Assembly: GCA_028282885.1 (NCBI GenBank) | Contig: JANQGX010000090.1 | Coordinates: 1-64,000 of the forward strand | Origin: SAR324 cluster bacterium | Lineage (GTDB): Bacteria > SAR324 > XYD2-FULL-50-16 | DNA: 64,000 nt | Reading direction: 5' to 3' | Shown here: piece by piece, positions 28,896 through 37,603 of the stretch | Layout of the letters: every line of letters begins with the position of its first letter | Numbering within the stretch: the stretch's first letter is position 1 | Made by a program: the position numbers and the translations under genes | Notes under the pieces: model-generated | What the model saw: the letters and a program-made list of their open reading frames with translations, nothing else | Told to the model about the DNA's origin: nothing | The model's database searches: none

Positions 28896-29177
28896 TTAAG
28901 GTGAAACAAGATCTGTTTGCTGAAAACAGCTTTCATGTCCACTGAATGGGTTAACGTCAATACTGATGATATCTCTCCAACTTGTAACGGCCATTTTGTT
29001 TTCCACATGACTGCTGTCCCCACCATAAATAACGTAGGATTTCTCTGAAAAATAGTGTTTACAAAGCGTTGATTTGCCGGACTGTCTCGGTCCTGTGACA
29101 GTCACAACCGGGTACTGCTTGGCCCATCGCAGCACTTTTCCGGAGATAGATCTTTCTCTGATCACTTCAATCTCCAC
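28896..29177 (-). pseudogene. Internally deleted AAA_14/DUF4143-type ATPase
   Basis: The first ~45 residues carry the start of such an ATPase with Walker A GPRQSGKST (about 30-38). Straight after, in frame, comes a YVIYGGDSSHVENKMAVTSW segment followed by RDI, which resembles the extreme C-terminus of the same family (YGGDxS...VxxWRD). The roughly 300 residues that should lie between are gone. The frame then runs on into unrelated sequence to a stop. This is a deletion relic of a gene type often found in mobile or accessory DNA. Confidence 0.65.
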
Positions 29178-29496
29178 GAGTGTTAATCAAAGGTATTTGA
29201 GTAAGGATATAGTTTCGGCTCCTGTAAAAAAGATGAAATATTTCTCTTTACTCTTTTGGTCGCGTGTTATCCATAATCGACAGGCAAGGAGGGGAGGAAG
29301 GGGTTGATACCGGAGGTGCGGATGTCTGACAAGGATCGGCATCGCATAAATGGTGTGCAGTTAGCAAACGGCGGACACAAGATATCCGTCAGGTGTACGT
29401 TCCTTTCGGAAAGGTTAAGTTTTCCGGGTAATACGGAAAAACCGCGATAAACGACTGCCCGGTTGTTCCCCGAGTCTAAAAATGGGATCTTTTTAT
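29178..29496. other. Intergenic region, no gene seen
   Basis: About 320 bases between the ATPase relic and the hydroxypyruvate reductase gene. No frame shows a recognisable domain, and I see no strong hairpin or repeat; it is probably further eroded DNA. Confidence 0.4.
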
Positions 29497-30636
29497 CTAA
29501 ATCATCGGTAGATTCAGCTCTTTGGCGTTGATGATGTTTGGGACTGCTTGTGGAGGTGTGCCCTTGAGAAAATCCCGGATATCGGGTTGGTTTCGAACCG
29601 GGTAGCCCTGCAGAATCCCTGCGACGTTACAGGCGGCCAGAGATGCCATACCGGCTCTTGTCCACTGGGTGGCTGAAGCGATATGGGGGGCGATAACGAC
29701 ATTCTCCAGGCCTGACAGTCCTCTTGCAAGTTTCGGTTCGTTTTCAAAGACATCCAATCCTGCCTTAAATCCGGGATTGTTGCGGGCATGATTTACCAAT
29801 GCGTTTTCATCAATTACAGGACCGCGACTGGTATTGACCAGAATGGCGTTTTCCTTCATTAAAGCCAATCGACTGCTGTTAATCAGGTGATGGGTGGAAT
29901 CGTCCAGCACGGTATGGATGCTGACACAATCGGCTTCCTTCAGTAATTCCTCCGGGGAATCGGCCCTTTTACACCAAAGAGGGCTTTCTCCGTTGCTGAC
30001 CAGGAATTCGTTGTATGAGGCAATATAGGATTCCAGCTTTGAGTTGGGATAGAGGTCGAAGTAGATGATGTTCATCTTGAATCCTTCGGCCATGATTCTG
30101 GCATAGGCAGATCCGATACGACCGGCACCAATGATACCGACGGTTTTGCGATTAAGCAGTTCTCCCACAAACAGGTTTGGCAACCAACCCTTGAAGTTCC
30201 CTTTTCTGAGATAGCGTTCAGCTTCGCCAAGTCGACGGGCTGCGGCCAATGTTAGGGTCACCGCCATCTCCGCCGTTGTTTCGGTCAGCACTCCCGGTGT
30301 ATTCCCGACAGGAATCCCCTCTTTGGTTGCTGCTGCCACATCAACATTGTTATAACCCACTGCATAGTTGCTGTAGACCTTTCCCCCGGCCGTCTTTAGG
30401 GCTGAGAACAGGGTTGTTCCCCAATCTTCGGTCAATTGTCCTATAGCCCCCTGGCATGCTGAGTCGATAGCGGATTTTATTTCCCTAACGGTTAGCACGT
30501 CCTTTGAGGTGCAGATTTCAATTCTGCAGTTCGCGCCTTCCAGAACCTCCAACCAATGGCTTCCCGGCAGTTCCTTAGTGACGATGATCCGTCTTGACCC
30601 GGACGGATTAACGATTCTCCATTTATGATTTGCCAT
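29497..30636 (-). CDS. Hydroxypyruvate reductase, plant HPR1-like
   Basis: An NAD(P)H-dependent D-2-hydroxyacid dehydrogenase that interconverts hydroxypyruvate and D-glycerate. It has the Rossmann motif GIIGAGRIGSAYARIM (about 165-180), active-site Arg in VNTSRGPVID, Glu in DVFENEP and His in APHIASATQW. What stands out is similarity to plant peroxisomal HPR1 over the whole length: GQLTEDWG, AVGYNNVDV, NTPGVLTETTAE, GWLPxLFVG, EGFKMNxIYFDLY and even the tail NxxNxKxLxLP. A GGAGAA site precedes the ATG. It may serve glyoxylate/serine-cycle or glycerate metabolism. No partner gene is adjacent. Confidence 0.9.
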   Translation of the reverse strand: MANHKWRIVNPSGSRRIIVTKELPGSHWLEVLEGANCRIEICTSKDVLTVREIKSAIDSACQGAIGQLTEDWGTTLFSALKTAGGKVYSNYAVGYNNVDVAAATKEGIPVGNTPGVLTETTAEMAVTLTLAAARRLGEAERYLRKGNFKGWLPNLFVGELLNRKTVGIIGAGRIGSAYARIMAEGFKMNIIYFDLYPNSKLESYIASYNEFLVSNGESPLWCKRADSPEELLKEADCVSIHTVLDDSTHHLINSSRLALMKENAILVNTSRGPVIDENALVNHARNNPGFKAGLDVFENEPKLARGLSGLENVVIAPHIASATQWTRAGMASLAACNVAGILQGYPVRNQPDIRDFLKGTPPQAVPNIINAKELNLPMI

Positions 30637-31042
30637 TTGCCAATTCTCCGTTTGTTGAACGATGACCCGGACGCTGGGAATTCATTTTATATCCGTGCTT
30701 TCAGGAGATCCGGGCCGGATTTGATATGATCCGGTATCAGAGCTTACTGCCTTCAACGGCATTATTGTCGAATGCATCAAAAATTGCAATATTTTTTATT
30801 CAATAATTTAAAACTACGGTATAATAATAACTTAACGGTCAAATCACAGCACGGTTTTTAAATCGATGATTTGCCGAGTTCCAGACAAATTGATAAGGTT
30901 TGGTTCCCCGGCTTACCAATATTATAGCCGAAGCTGAAGATCGTGAAAAGCAAAAAACAGAATGCAGGAGGCCACTATGCAGATGATGACTCTTCTCGAT
31001 AAGATATCAGTAAACAGACTCTCCCAATGGATATGCGGAGTA
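30637..31042. other. Intergenic region upstream of the reductase gene
   Basis: About 400 bases. It is AT-rich around 30780-30860 and should contain the reductase promoter. Its right part holds a 47-codon open frame preceded by a strong ribosome-binding site (separate entry). No repeat found. Confidence 0.4.
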
Positions 31043-31120
31043 TCAGTCCCGGGCAATTTCTCCATTCACGGGTCTGTCCCGGATTTCCAGGTAGTCTTCC
31101 ACAACCTGCTCGATGTATAG
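30977..31120 (+). CDS. Possible 47-residue peptide with strong ribosome-binding site
   Basis: An AGGAGG site at 30966-30971 lies 5 bases before an ATG, followed by 47 codons (MQMMTLLDKISVNRLSQWIC...). The last 78 bases overlap the 3' end of the zinc-ribbon protein gene on the other strand. No similarity recognised. It could be a true small gene or the first codons of a gene whose rest has been lost. Confidence 0.3.
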   Translation: MQMMTLLDKISVNRLSQWICGVSVPGNFSIHGSVPDFQVVFHNLLDV

Positions 31121-31735
31121 AGCCTGTTGGGCTGTATTTAAACCTGCCACCAGTCTCATGTCACGCTCCGATTTCAAAATGGCGTGAACCTCGTATGAGG
31201 ACCAGGACAGTTTTTTGCCGCGATGGATACTCTCCCTGGAATAGAGTTGGTCGAGATCTTCCAGCGGTATACTGATATTTCTGAAAAAAGGCAGAGGTGA
31301 ATCCATCACCTGGAAAACACCTTTGCTGACGGTAACAACGGTTTTGTTAACAATTCTGGCAAGGCAATAATAGGTCAGGGAGATACACATGATGAGGTGG
31401 AACATCATGTATAGCTGGGCGGGAAGGCTTTCTACCTTAATGAAACCAATCGGATACCAGAGGATGAAGACGGTATCCAGACATATACAAAAGGGGATGA
31501 GCCAAAAAAGTTGAGCATTCAGCCAGCGATATACAATCTGCAGCAGATCTTTATCTTTGGTAAGCCTGATACTGAGTGGCAACTCAATGGTGTCCCGGCG
31601 GTAGTCAATCTCCGTTTTCAGTTGTGAGCTGCAATTGAAGATGTGATTGCACTCAGTGCACTTGGCTGTCCCCTTTTCTGTGTCAATATATTTGGTTTCA
31701 ATCTCTTTCTGGCATCGATCGCAAGTTACCTTCAT
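31043..31735 (-). CDS. Zinc-ribbon membrane protein, function unknown
   Basis: 230 residues. The N-terminus is a two-CxxC zinc ribbon (CDRC ... CTEC, residues ~4-30) of the kind found in regulatory or tail-anchored membrane proteins. Two hydrophobic helices lie at about 85-105 and 118-140, followed by a ~90-residue soluble part with strands and a C-terminal helix, resembling a PH-like domain in outline. The gene stands alone. Nothing shows a specific role. Confidence 0.65.
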   Translation of the reverse strand: MKVTCDRCQKEIETKYIDTEKGTAKCTECNHIFNCSSQLKTEIDYRRDTIELPLSIRLTKDKDLLQIVYRWLNAQLFWLIPFCICLDTVFILWYPIGFIKVESLPAQLYMMFHLIMCISLTYYCLARIVNKTVVTVSKGVFQVMDSPLPFFRNISIPLEDLDQLYSRESIHRGKKLSWSSYEVHAILKSERDMRLVAGLNTAQQALYIEQVVEDYLEIRDRPVNGEIARD

Positions 31736-31903
31736 ATCTCCCCCTGTATGACAGATTCGCGAACTTGATAAATGACAGAATGAACCTTTGTCCCGGCGGT
31801 GCCGGAAGGTTGTGAAAATTATGACACACCTCCGGTGAAAAAGCTAATCTTCCTGCGGGGTGATTTGGCTGAGCTTTTCACCTTGTGCAGGTAGTGTCTG
31901 CGG

Positions 31904-32812
31904 CTAGTCAGTGGGGAAGATTACCTTACCCGTTGAATCGAGATCATAGCCGCAATCGGGGGGATAGATATTGCGAAAACTCTCATCGTGCAGGAGTCCA
32001 AGGAAAAGCTGAATCGGTTTATCGAAGAATCTCTCCTTGGGAATCAGCAAATCGAAACGTTCCCATCTTAAAGGGAGGAAATCCAGACCCAGCAAATGAG
32101 CCACAATTCTGATTCCGGGTGCGGCATCCGCTTTCCCGGCCAGGATTCTCAATCCAACATCCATATGGCTGGTTTTTTCGTCTTCATAGCCATTAACCTT
32201 GTCGGGGCTGATCTTTGCCTTGCGCAGTTCATGATCCAGCAAGAGCCGCGTTCCTGTTCCAACAGGCCTGTTGATAATGCGGATTCCTTTCCTGGCCAGG
32301 TCTGCAACGGCTTTGATCTTTTTGGGATTTCCCTTGGAAATCAAAATACCCTGCTCCCGCATACTGAAGTTCACCACGGCAGGGATGCTTTCCAGTTCAT
32401 TGCGGGCGAAAGCGAAATTGTAATCCTGTTCATCTTCCTGCAGCAAGTGACTGGCAGCTATATGACAGAGTTTCTGGCGGAGCATTTTTAATCCTCCCAT
32501 GCTGCCAAGATTGCCGAAAACAGCGATATAGTCCGGATACTGTTTGTTAAAGAGTGAGATAGTTTCGTTCAGCAACAGGTCATTGCTGCCGGTAACGATC
32601 AGCAGACTGTCATAATCCGGGTTGAGGTGGGTTGATTGGGGGTAGTTTATGGTGTTGGCCTCAATCCATTGCTCCACCAGGTGTTTGGGGAAGACCCATT
32701 TTCCCGTTATTTTTGTGGCTGGAAGCCCCTTTTCCGCAACCAGGGAATATACCATTTTTTCATTAACATTGAGAAAGGACGCTACCTCTTTGGTCGATAG
32801 TAATACCGTCAT
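31904..32812 (-). CDS. HTH plus solute-binding-domain regulator (molybdate/tungstate type?)
   Basis: Residues ~5-50 form an excisionase/MerR-like helix-turn-helix (LSTKEVASFLNVNEKMVYSL then KITGKWVFPKHLVEQWI). Residues ~65-300 form a periplasmic-binding-protein-like domain (PBP-like) with ILISKGNPKKIKAVADLARK and RIINRPVGTGTRLLLDHEL. This two-part layout is known from cytoplasmic one-component regulators linked to molybdate or tungstate uptake and to molybdopterin enzymes. The window has a tungsten-type oxidoreductase 20 kb away, so a metal-oxyanion sensing role is possible but inferred. Confidence 0.75.
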   Translation of the reverse strand: MTVLLSTKEVASFLNVNEKMVYSLVAEKGLPATKITGKWVFPKHLVEQWIEANTINYPQSTHLNPDYDSLLIVTGSNDLLLNETISLFNKQYPDYIAVFGNLGSMGGLKMLRQKLCHIAASHLLQEDEQDYNFAFARNELESIPAVVNFSMREQGILISKGNPKKIKAVADLARKGIRIINRPVGTGTRLLLDHELRKAKISPDKVNGYEDEKTSHMDVGLRILAGKADAAPGIRIVAHLLGLDFLPLRWERFDLLIPKERFFDKPIQLFLGLLHDESFRNIYPPDCGYDLDSTGKVIFPTD

Positions 32813-33136
32813 TTTTTATCCAGTATCAGAAGATGAATATAATGAATTTATTCAATACCCGGCGGATTTTTAAGCCGGGCGGCTGTTCCAATTCAAAACG
32901 TTTGTTAAAACCTCTCGCGATTTGTTGGATCTTGCTCAAAACTAAAGGGTTAACAGTCGTTTGTCAAATAAACCGATACAAAAAAACAAACTCTTACTTT
33001 CGGCAACCCTGTCGACAATCCTGAAGTCGTGTTTTTAATTGCATGCAGGAAGCAACTTTACTTCTTTTTGATCAATCCAAACTCCGCCGGATCTGGACCA
33101 AATTTAATTTACGCATCAGAAGAAAGTGCAGATAGC
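32813..33136. other. Intergenic region, no gene seen
   Basis: About 320 AT-rich bases between the HTH/PBP regulator and the EamA exporter gene. It presumably holds the regulator's promoter. No convincing small gene, hairpin or repeat. Confidence 0.4.
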
Positions 33137-34048
33137 TTACCCGGCTTTGATCCGTTTCCTGATCCATTGAATCATCAGGCCGGAAAAGTTTGTCAGCAAG
33201 ACTCCGCAAATTACCAGACCCGCCCCTGTCAAAAGGGAGATGGTAACCGGTTCTCCCAGAATCAGAAAGGCAAGCAGTATGGCACTGATGGGAACGAAAT
33301 TAATAAAGACACTGGCTTTCATGGGGCCCACGGTTTTCAATCCCTGGTAGTACCAGATAAAGCCCAGTACAGTCCCGAAGATACTCAGGTATAAAACCGA
33401 AACCCATTCCAGGGCTGTGTAGGAACCGAGAGATCCCAAAAATCCCCTGTAGGTTGCCGGAATAAAAAGAGCGATGCTTCCGGCCAGAGCTGAATAACCG
33501 ACCGAGACCAGAGGCGAAAGTCCGGACATCACCATGTTGCCGATCAGGGAGTAGGCCACCCAACTGGCTACACAACCAAATATAAACAACTCGCCCATTC
33601 CCAGGGGTTTATCCAGAATGGAGGCGAGATCACCATAGGTGATCACAACCATGGCTCCTGTTACCGACACGAGAATACCGACGGATTTGAGAAAGGTCAG
33701 TTTCTCCTTGAAGAAAATGGAGGAGAGCAGACTGATAGCAATCGGGTTCAGCGCGATGATCAGGGATGCCCTGCCTGCTGCCACGGTGTGCAGTCCCGAG
33801 AAAAACAGTACATTGTAGCTGAAGACACCGGTCATACCCAACAGGAAGATGGGAAGAATCTGCTTTGGTTTGAGTCCGGGCAGGTAGCCTTCCCGGATTC
33901 GTATGAGTGCAATCAAAAGAATGCTGGCTGTACTGAATCTCAGAAATGCGGCCGCATATGGATCCATATCGCGGGCAATTACCCTGCCGGCGATGAAGGT
34001 TCCTCCCCAAAAGATGGCTGTCAGTAATAATTTCAGATAGATGATCAT
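33137..34048 (-). CDS. EamA/DMT-family membrane exporter
   Basis: 303 residues with ten hydrophobic helices in two EamA repeats. The first begins LLLTAIFWGGTFIAGRVIA and the second FIFGCVASWVAYSLIGNMVM. The typical ALNPIAISLLSSIFFKEKLT motif ends repeat 1 and FVPISAILLAFLILGEPVT ends repeat 2. Family members move amino acids or other metabolites out of the cell; the substrate here is unknown. Confidence 0.88.
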   Translation of the reverse strand: MIIYLKLLLTAIFWGGTFIAGRVIARDMDPYAAAFLRFSTASILLIALIRIREGYLPGLKPKQILPIFLLGMTGVFSYNVLFFSGLHTVAAGRASLIIALNPIAISLLSSIFFKEKLTFLKSVGILVSVTGAMVVITYGDLASILDKPLGMGELFIFGCVASWVAYSLIGNMVMSGLSPLVSVGYSALAGSIALFIPATYRGFLGSLGSYTALEWVSVLYLSIFGTVLGFIWYYQGLKTVGPMKASVFINFVPISAILLAFLILGEPVTISLLTGAGLVICGVLLTNFSGLMIQWIRKRIKAG

Positions 34049-34565
34049 TATATTCGATGACTCAGGGAGGTTTCCCGGTTTTGTTTATGCTCCATTGACG
34101 ATGTCAGAGTATTCTACTCATTAGGTGTTTCAAGAACCAGGTTGTTGTAAAGCTTTAAACCGGATTATCACGGTTCCGGGATGCGTTAATTCATAGACTC
34201 TTTTGCCGCAAGGCGCACTATTATTCGATCAAGGTACCGGGAGATTGGACAGGTCTCTTGTGCCGTTTCCGTGATTTAAAACAGGATTTGTCGCTGATTA
34301 CTCCCCTCGAAAGATCACTCCCGCACACCAGGGCGATTGTAAGAAAGGTCAGGATATGGTATGAATATTCATGAAAATCAAATAGCAACATCGGTTGAAA
34401 TAGACTTCGGATTTGCGTTATCATGGATATAATGCTCCGGCAAAAGCATGAATCCACAGCGATCCTCAATGCGGTTCCGCTGCAGATCCGAATCTTTAGC
34501 AAATTGATTACCGCTGTTTGACCCGAAAAGGTCAATTTTATCGAATTATTAACAGAAGGCCTGCC
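34049..34565. other. Intergenic region, no gene seen
   Basis: About 515 bases between divergent genes. Open frames here show no signal peptide, domain or plausible codon pattern. It should contain promoters for both flanking genes, but I cannot fix them. Confidence 0.4.
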
Positions 34566-34928
34566 ATGAAGAAACTGATATTAATACTGCTGACCATTGG
34601 AGCTGTGTTGGTTATAACTGTCCAACCCTTATCTGCCGCCAAGGGAACACGGTCAGCCGTGGGTATAAAAACCGATTTTGGAACCACCCGATACCTGGAC
34701 GAGCTATACGCCCTGAAACTGGGATGGACCATAGCTTTTATCGATCGTAGCGGAAAGTGTATCTTCGAGAAAGCATCCTGGGATGAAATTGACAGCGAAG
34801 GCCCCCTGTTCGCTTTTCTGCTTAAAGAAGCCGATATGAACAATGACAACAGGGTGACCCGAGCCGAAGCATCGAATTTGCTGCAAACGCAGAAAGCGAC
34901 ACTCTGTCGTAACGCCAAACGAAAATAG
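34566..34928 (+). CDS. Small exported protein with an EF-hand loop
   Basis: 120 residues from the ATG at 34566, which has an AGAAGG site 6 bases upstream; an upstream in-frame start at 34518 would precede the signal peptide. Residues 1-24 are a Sec signal ending LSAAK. One canonical EF-hand loop (DMNNDNRVTRAE) lies near residue 94-105 with acidic residues at positions 1, 5 and 12. A calcium-binding periplasmic or surface role is inferred. Confidence 0.68.
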   Translation: MKKLILILLTIGAVLVITVQPLSAAKGTRSAVGIKTDFGTTRYLDELYALKLGWTIAFIDRSGKCIFEKASWDEIDSEGPLFAFLLKEADMNNDNRVTRAEASNLLQTQKATLCRNAKRK

Positions 34929-35027
34929 GATATCCCTGCTCAGCACATGCCTTGTTGGGAATGCCGTCCCCTGACAAAGGAACGGTGTTGATAGTCGGGA
35001 TGTATGATTGAAATGGATGAGTTGATC

Positions 35028-36080
35028 ATGGTTGAAGAATCAAAAGAGATTAAGCTGACCGCCACCGTCTCAGGCGCCGGTTGAGCATCCAAACTCTCTC
35101 CGGGGGACCTGGATAAAGCACTGTGCGGATTCGAATTTCCCACAAATGAAAATGTATTAGTCGGACTGCAGAGAGCCGATGACGCAGGGGTATATAAAGT
35201 TTCTGACGACATCGCCCTCATTCAGACCGTCGATTTTTTTACCCCGATTGTGGATGATCCCTACTGGTTTGGGCAGATTGCTGCGGCAAACGCTCTCAGT
35301 GATGTATATGCCATGGGGGGCACTCCCAAAACTGCCATGAACCTGGTGGGCTTTCCGGTGAAGGAGATGGATATCTCCATCCTCAGAAAAGTGCTGGAGG
35401 GCGGGCTGGATAAAATGAAAGAAGCCGGGGTCGCCCTCGTCGGAGGACACAGCGTTGAAGACAAGGAGCTGAAGTACGGTCTTTCGGTAACCGGTTTTAT
35501 TCATCCTGATAAGATTCTGACCAAAGGCAATCTCAAACTCAATGATCGATTGATTCTTACCAAACCCCTGGGAACAGGCATTATTAACACCGCCATCAAG
35601 GGCAACCTGGCAACGGCAGATCTGGTTGATCGTATCATTAATCTGATGGCGAGGTTAAACAGGGTAGCTGCTGATGTAATGACGGGATATCGGGTCAATG
35701 CCTGCACTGACATTACCGGTTTCGGGTTATTGGGTCATCTGGCGGAGATGGTTGAAGGAAGCGACTGTAGTCTGGAACTGGATGCTGCTGAAGTCCCTGT
35801 TTTTGAAAAAACGGTTGAATTTGCCTCCATGGGGATCGTTCCCGGCGGCGCCAATCGCAACAAGTCATATCGAATGCCGCAGGTGGGATTCTCCTCATCC
35901 ATCGATCCGGTCATGCAGGATGTCTTTTTTGATCCCCAGACCTCCGGTGGACTGCTTATCTGTGTCGAGTTCGCCGATGCGGAGGCGCTGTTGACCGATC
36001 TGATCAATAACGGCTCTCCCGAAGCCAAAATGATTGGCAGGGTTATTAAGAAAGGGGAAAAGCCGATTCTGGTTGGCTAA
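35028..36080 (+). CDS. selD: Selenide, water dikinase (SelD) with in-frame TGA (Sec)
   Basis: SelD makes selenophosphate from selenide and ATP. Ordinary translation gives only the part from ~35250, but the frame is homologous further upstream through a single TGA at 35082-35084. Around it the protein reads TATVSGAG-Sec-ASKLSPGDL, and in other SelDs the TGA position is the catalytic Cys or Sec of GAG(C/U)GCK. The second Cys of that motif is Ser here. Downstream landmarks are intact: VGLQRADDAGVY, DFFTPIVDDPYWFGQIAAAN, ALVGGHSVED, TDITGFGLLGHL and DPQTSGGLL. I start at the ATG at 35028; ATGs at 35013 and 35004 are alternatives. Length ~350 aa is normal. yedF lies tail to tail 24 bases downstream. 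Confidence 0.9.
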
Positions 36081-36104
36081 AAGATCCAATCCGCTATTGT
36101 GACA

Positions 36105-36701
36105 TCAGAGATGAATAACCTTGTCTGCGAATTGCATCGCCATAACGATATCCAGCATATTGGTAGTGGTCCCCACCTGTTTCTTATCCAGCAGACTGAA
36201 ATGGTCCAGGCAGGTGCCACAGACCATCAGATGAACCTGATTTGCTTCCAGTTCCCTGAGAGCTTCCAGAACCTCTGATCCTTCAACGGTTAGTTTCACC
36301 CCATTGTTGACGAAAACCAGGCGCCAAAGGTCGGATCCCATCTCCTTCACGGTCTTGAGAAAGTTTACCATCAGTTTCAATCCCAGCTCATCATCGCCAA
36401 ACCCTATTCTGTCTGTTGTTACCATGATCATGGTTCTCTTGACATCAGTATCGGTTTCCTCTTTTTGCGGATCTGCCGATGTTTTTTCACCGATGCTTTT
36501 TCCCATCACCCGGATCTCTCCGTTGTTCTGATCAACTGAAACCTGAAAGGCCTGTGTATTTAGAAAGCGGCTGACATTCTCTCCGGCTGCTTCATTGTCG
36601 ACAATAACCGTTATCGATTCCGGATTCTCATTTTCAATCATCTCTTTTGTTGCCAAAACAGGGCCGGGGCAGGCAAGTCCCTTGGCATCAATTGTGTTCA
36701 T
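36105..36701 (-). CDS. yedF: Selenium metabolism protein YedF (TusA-like plus DsrE-like)
   Basis: 198 residues. The N-terminal ~75 residues are a TusA/SirA-like domain with the CPxP motif in DAKGLACPGPVLATKE (Cys near 11). The C-terminal ~100 residues are a DsrE-like domain (TTDRIGFGDDELGLKLMVNF, then VFVNNGVKL, then LMVCGTCLDHF with two cysteines). YedF is regularly found beside selD and is thought to handle reactive selenium. The genes converge here, so they are neighbours but not co-transcribed. Confidence 0.88.
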   Translation of the reverse strand: MNTIDAKGLACPGPVLATKEMIENENPESITVIVDNEAAGENVSRFLNTQAFQVSVDQNNGEIRVMGKSIGEKTSADPQKEETDTDVKRTMIMVTTDRIGFGDDELGLKLMVNFLKTVKEMGSDLWRLVFVNNGVKLTVEGSEVLEALRELEANQVHLMVCGTCLDHFSLLDKKQVGTTTNMLDIVMAMQFADKVIHL

Positions 36702-36926
36702 ATCGTACCTCGTATTGGATTCGTCATCAGGTCAAAACCGACAGTCCCTACGAGTTGAACTCCTGGCTTTGCCGAATCTCTGGTTAGTGCATCTTAACTC
36801 AGATTAGCCGATTTGTTTTTGAAAGAGGAAATAGATAATTCCAATCAACATCCGCCCTGTTATCGGGATATTCGATTTTCGGAGAGATTGTTTCAGTAGA
36901 GAGGCAGATCAATTCAACTTGGAGAT

Positions 36927-37313
36927 CTATTCGGATTCGTACTTTGAGGAGATGATGCGATTGATAAGGGAGAGGAGTTGATCGTGGTCAAAAGGTTTGG
37001 GAAGGTAATAATCGGCTCCGGCAAAAAATCCACTCTTGATGTCATCCCGGGTAATCATGGAAGAGACCATCACAATTTTGATATCCTTAAGTTCAGGTTT
37101 GGACAGGACTTGTCGGACGACCTCATCTCCACTGATGCCGGGTAACATTCTGTCCATGAGAATGATTTGGGGAGGGAATTCCGGGATCACCTCCAGTGCC
37201 TCTTCACCGGTTCCTACAATCCTGACCTTGAAATGGTCCCGCAGGATTTCTTTGATGAGTTTGGCGGATTGCTCATTGTCTTCCACAACCAGGATATTGC
37301 AATCAATTGCCAT
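36927..37313 (-). CDS. Stand-alone response-regulator receiver (CheY-like)
   Basis: 128 residues, one receiver domain and no output domain. It has the acidic pair Glu11/Asp12, phospho-acceptor Asp54 in ILMDRMLPG, Ser84 and Lys106 in YYLPKPFD. It probably passes a phosphate signal by protein contact. No histidine kinase gene is near. Confidence 0.88.
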   Translation of the reverse strand: MAIDCNILVVEDNEQSAKLIKEILRDHFKVRIVGTGEEALEVIPEFPPQIILMDRMLPGISGDEVVRQVLSKPELKDIKIVMVSSMITRDDIKSGFFAGADYYLPKPFDHDQLLSLINRIISSKYESE

Positions 37314-37603
37314 TTTGTACCGGAATAATCAATTTTTGCTGTATCGTCGGATTTTCATGTAAATTGTTTGAAAATACTTTGTATGTTTTCTCAGATATTT
37401 ACAAGAAAATCAAGGGCCCCTGGGAACTGCTCTCATATTGGATGGTATTTTCCGCGGGTTTTATCCTGATTGACCTTATCTGTTGAAAATCTTCATCCGG
37501 GTTGCTTCGGGTAACTTCCTTGACGACGGTCTTTAAAGCCCATAGAATGCTTGAAAACAGAATATTCGAATCTTTCGCAGACCCATTGTATTCAGGAGAC
37601 CAA

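Noticed and set aside
34221..34535. 104-codon minus-strand frame in the gap before the EF-hand gene
   Set aside because: No ribosome-binding site, no domain and a mixed composition; probably chance.
35250..36080. Start of selD at 35250
   Set aside because: Homology continues upstream through the TGA, so this is only the part after the selenocysteine codon and some further residues.
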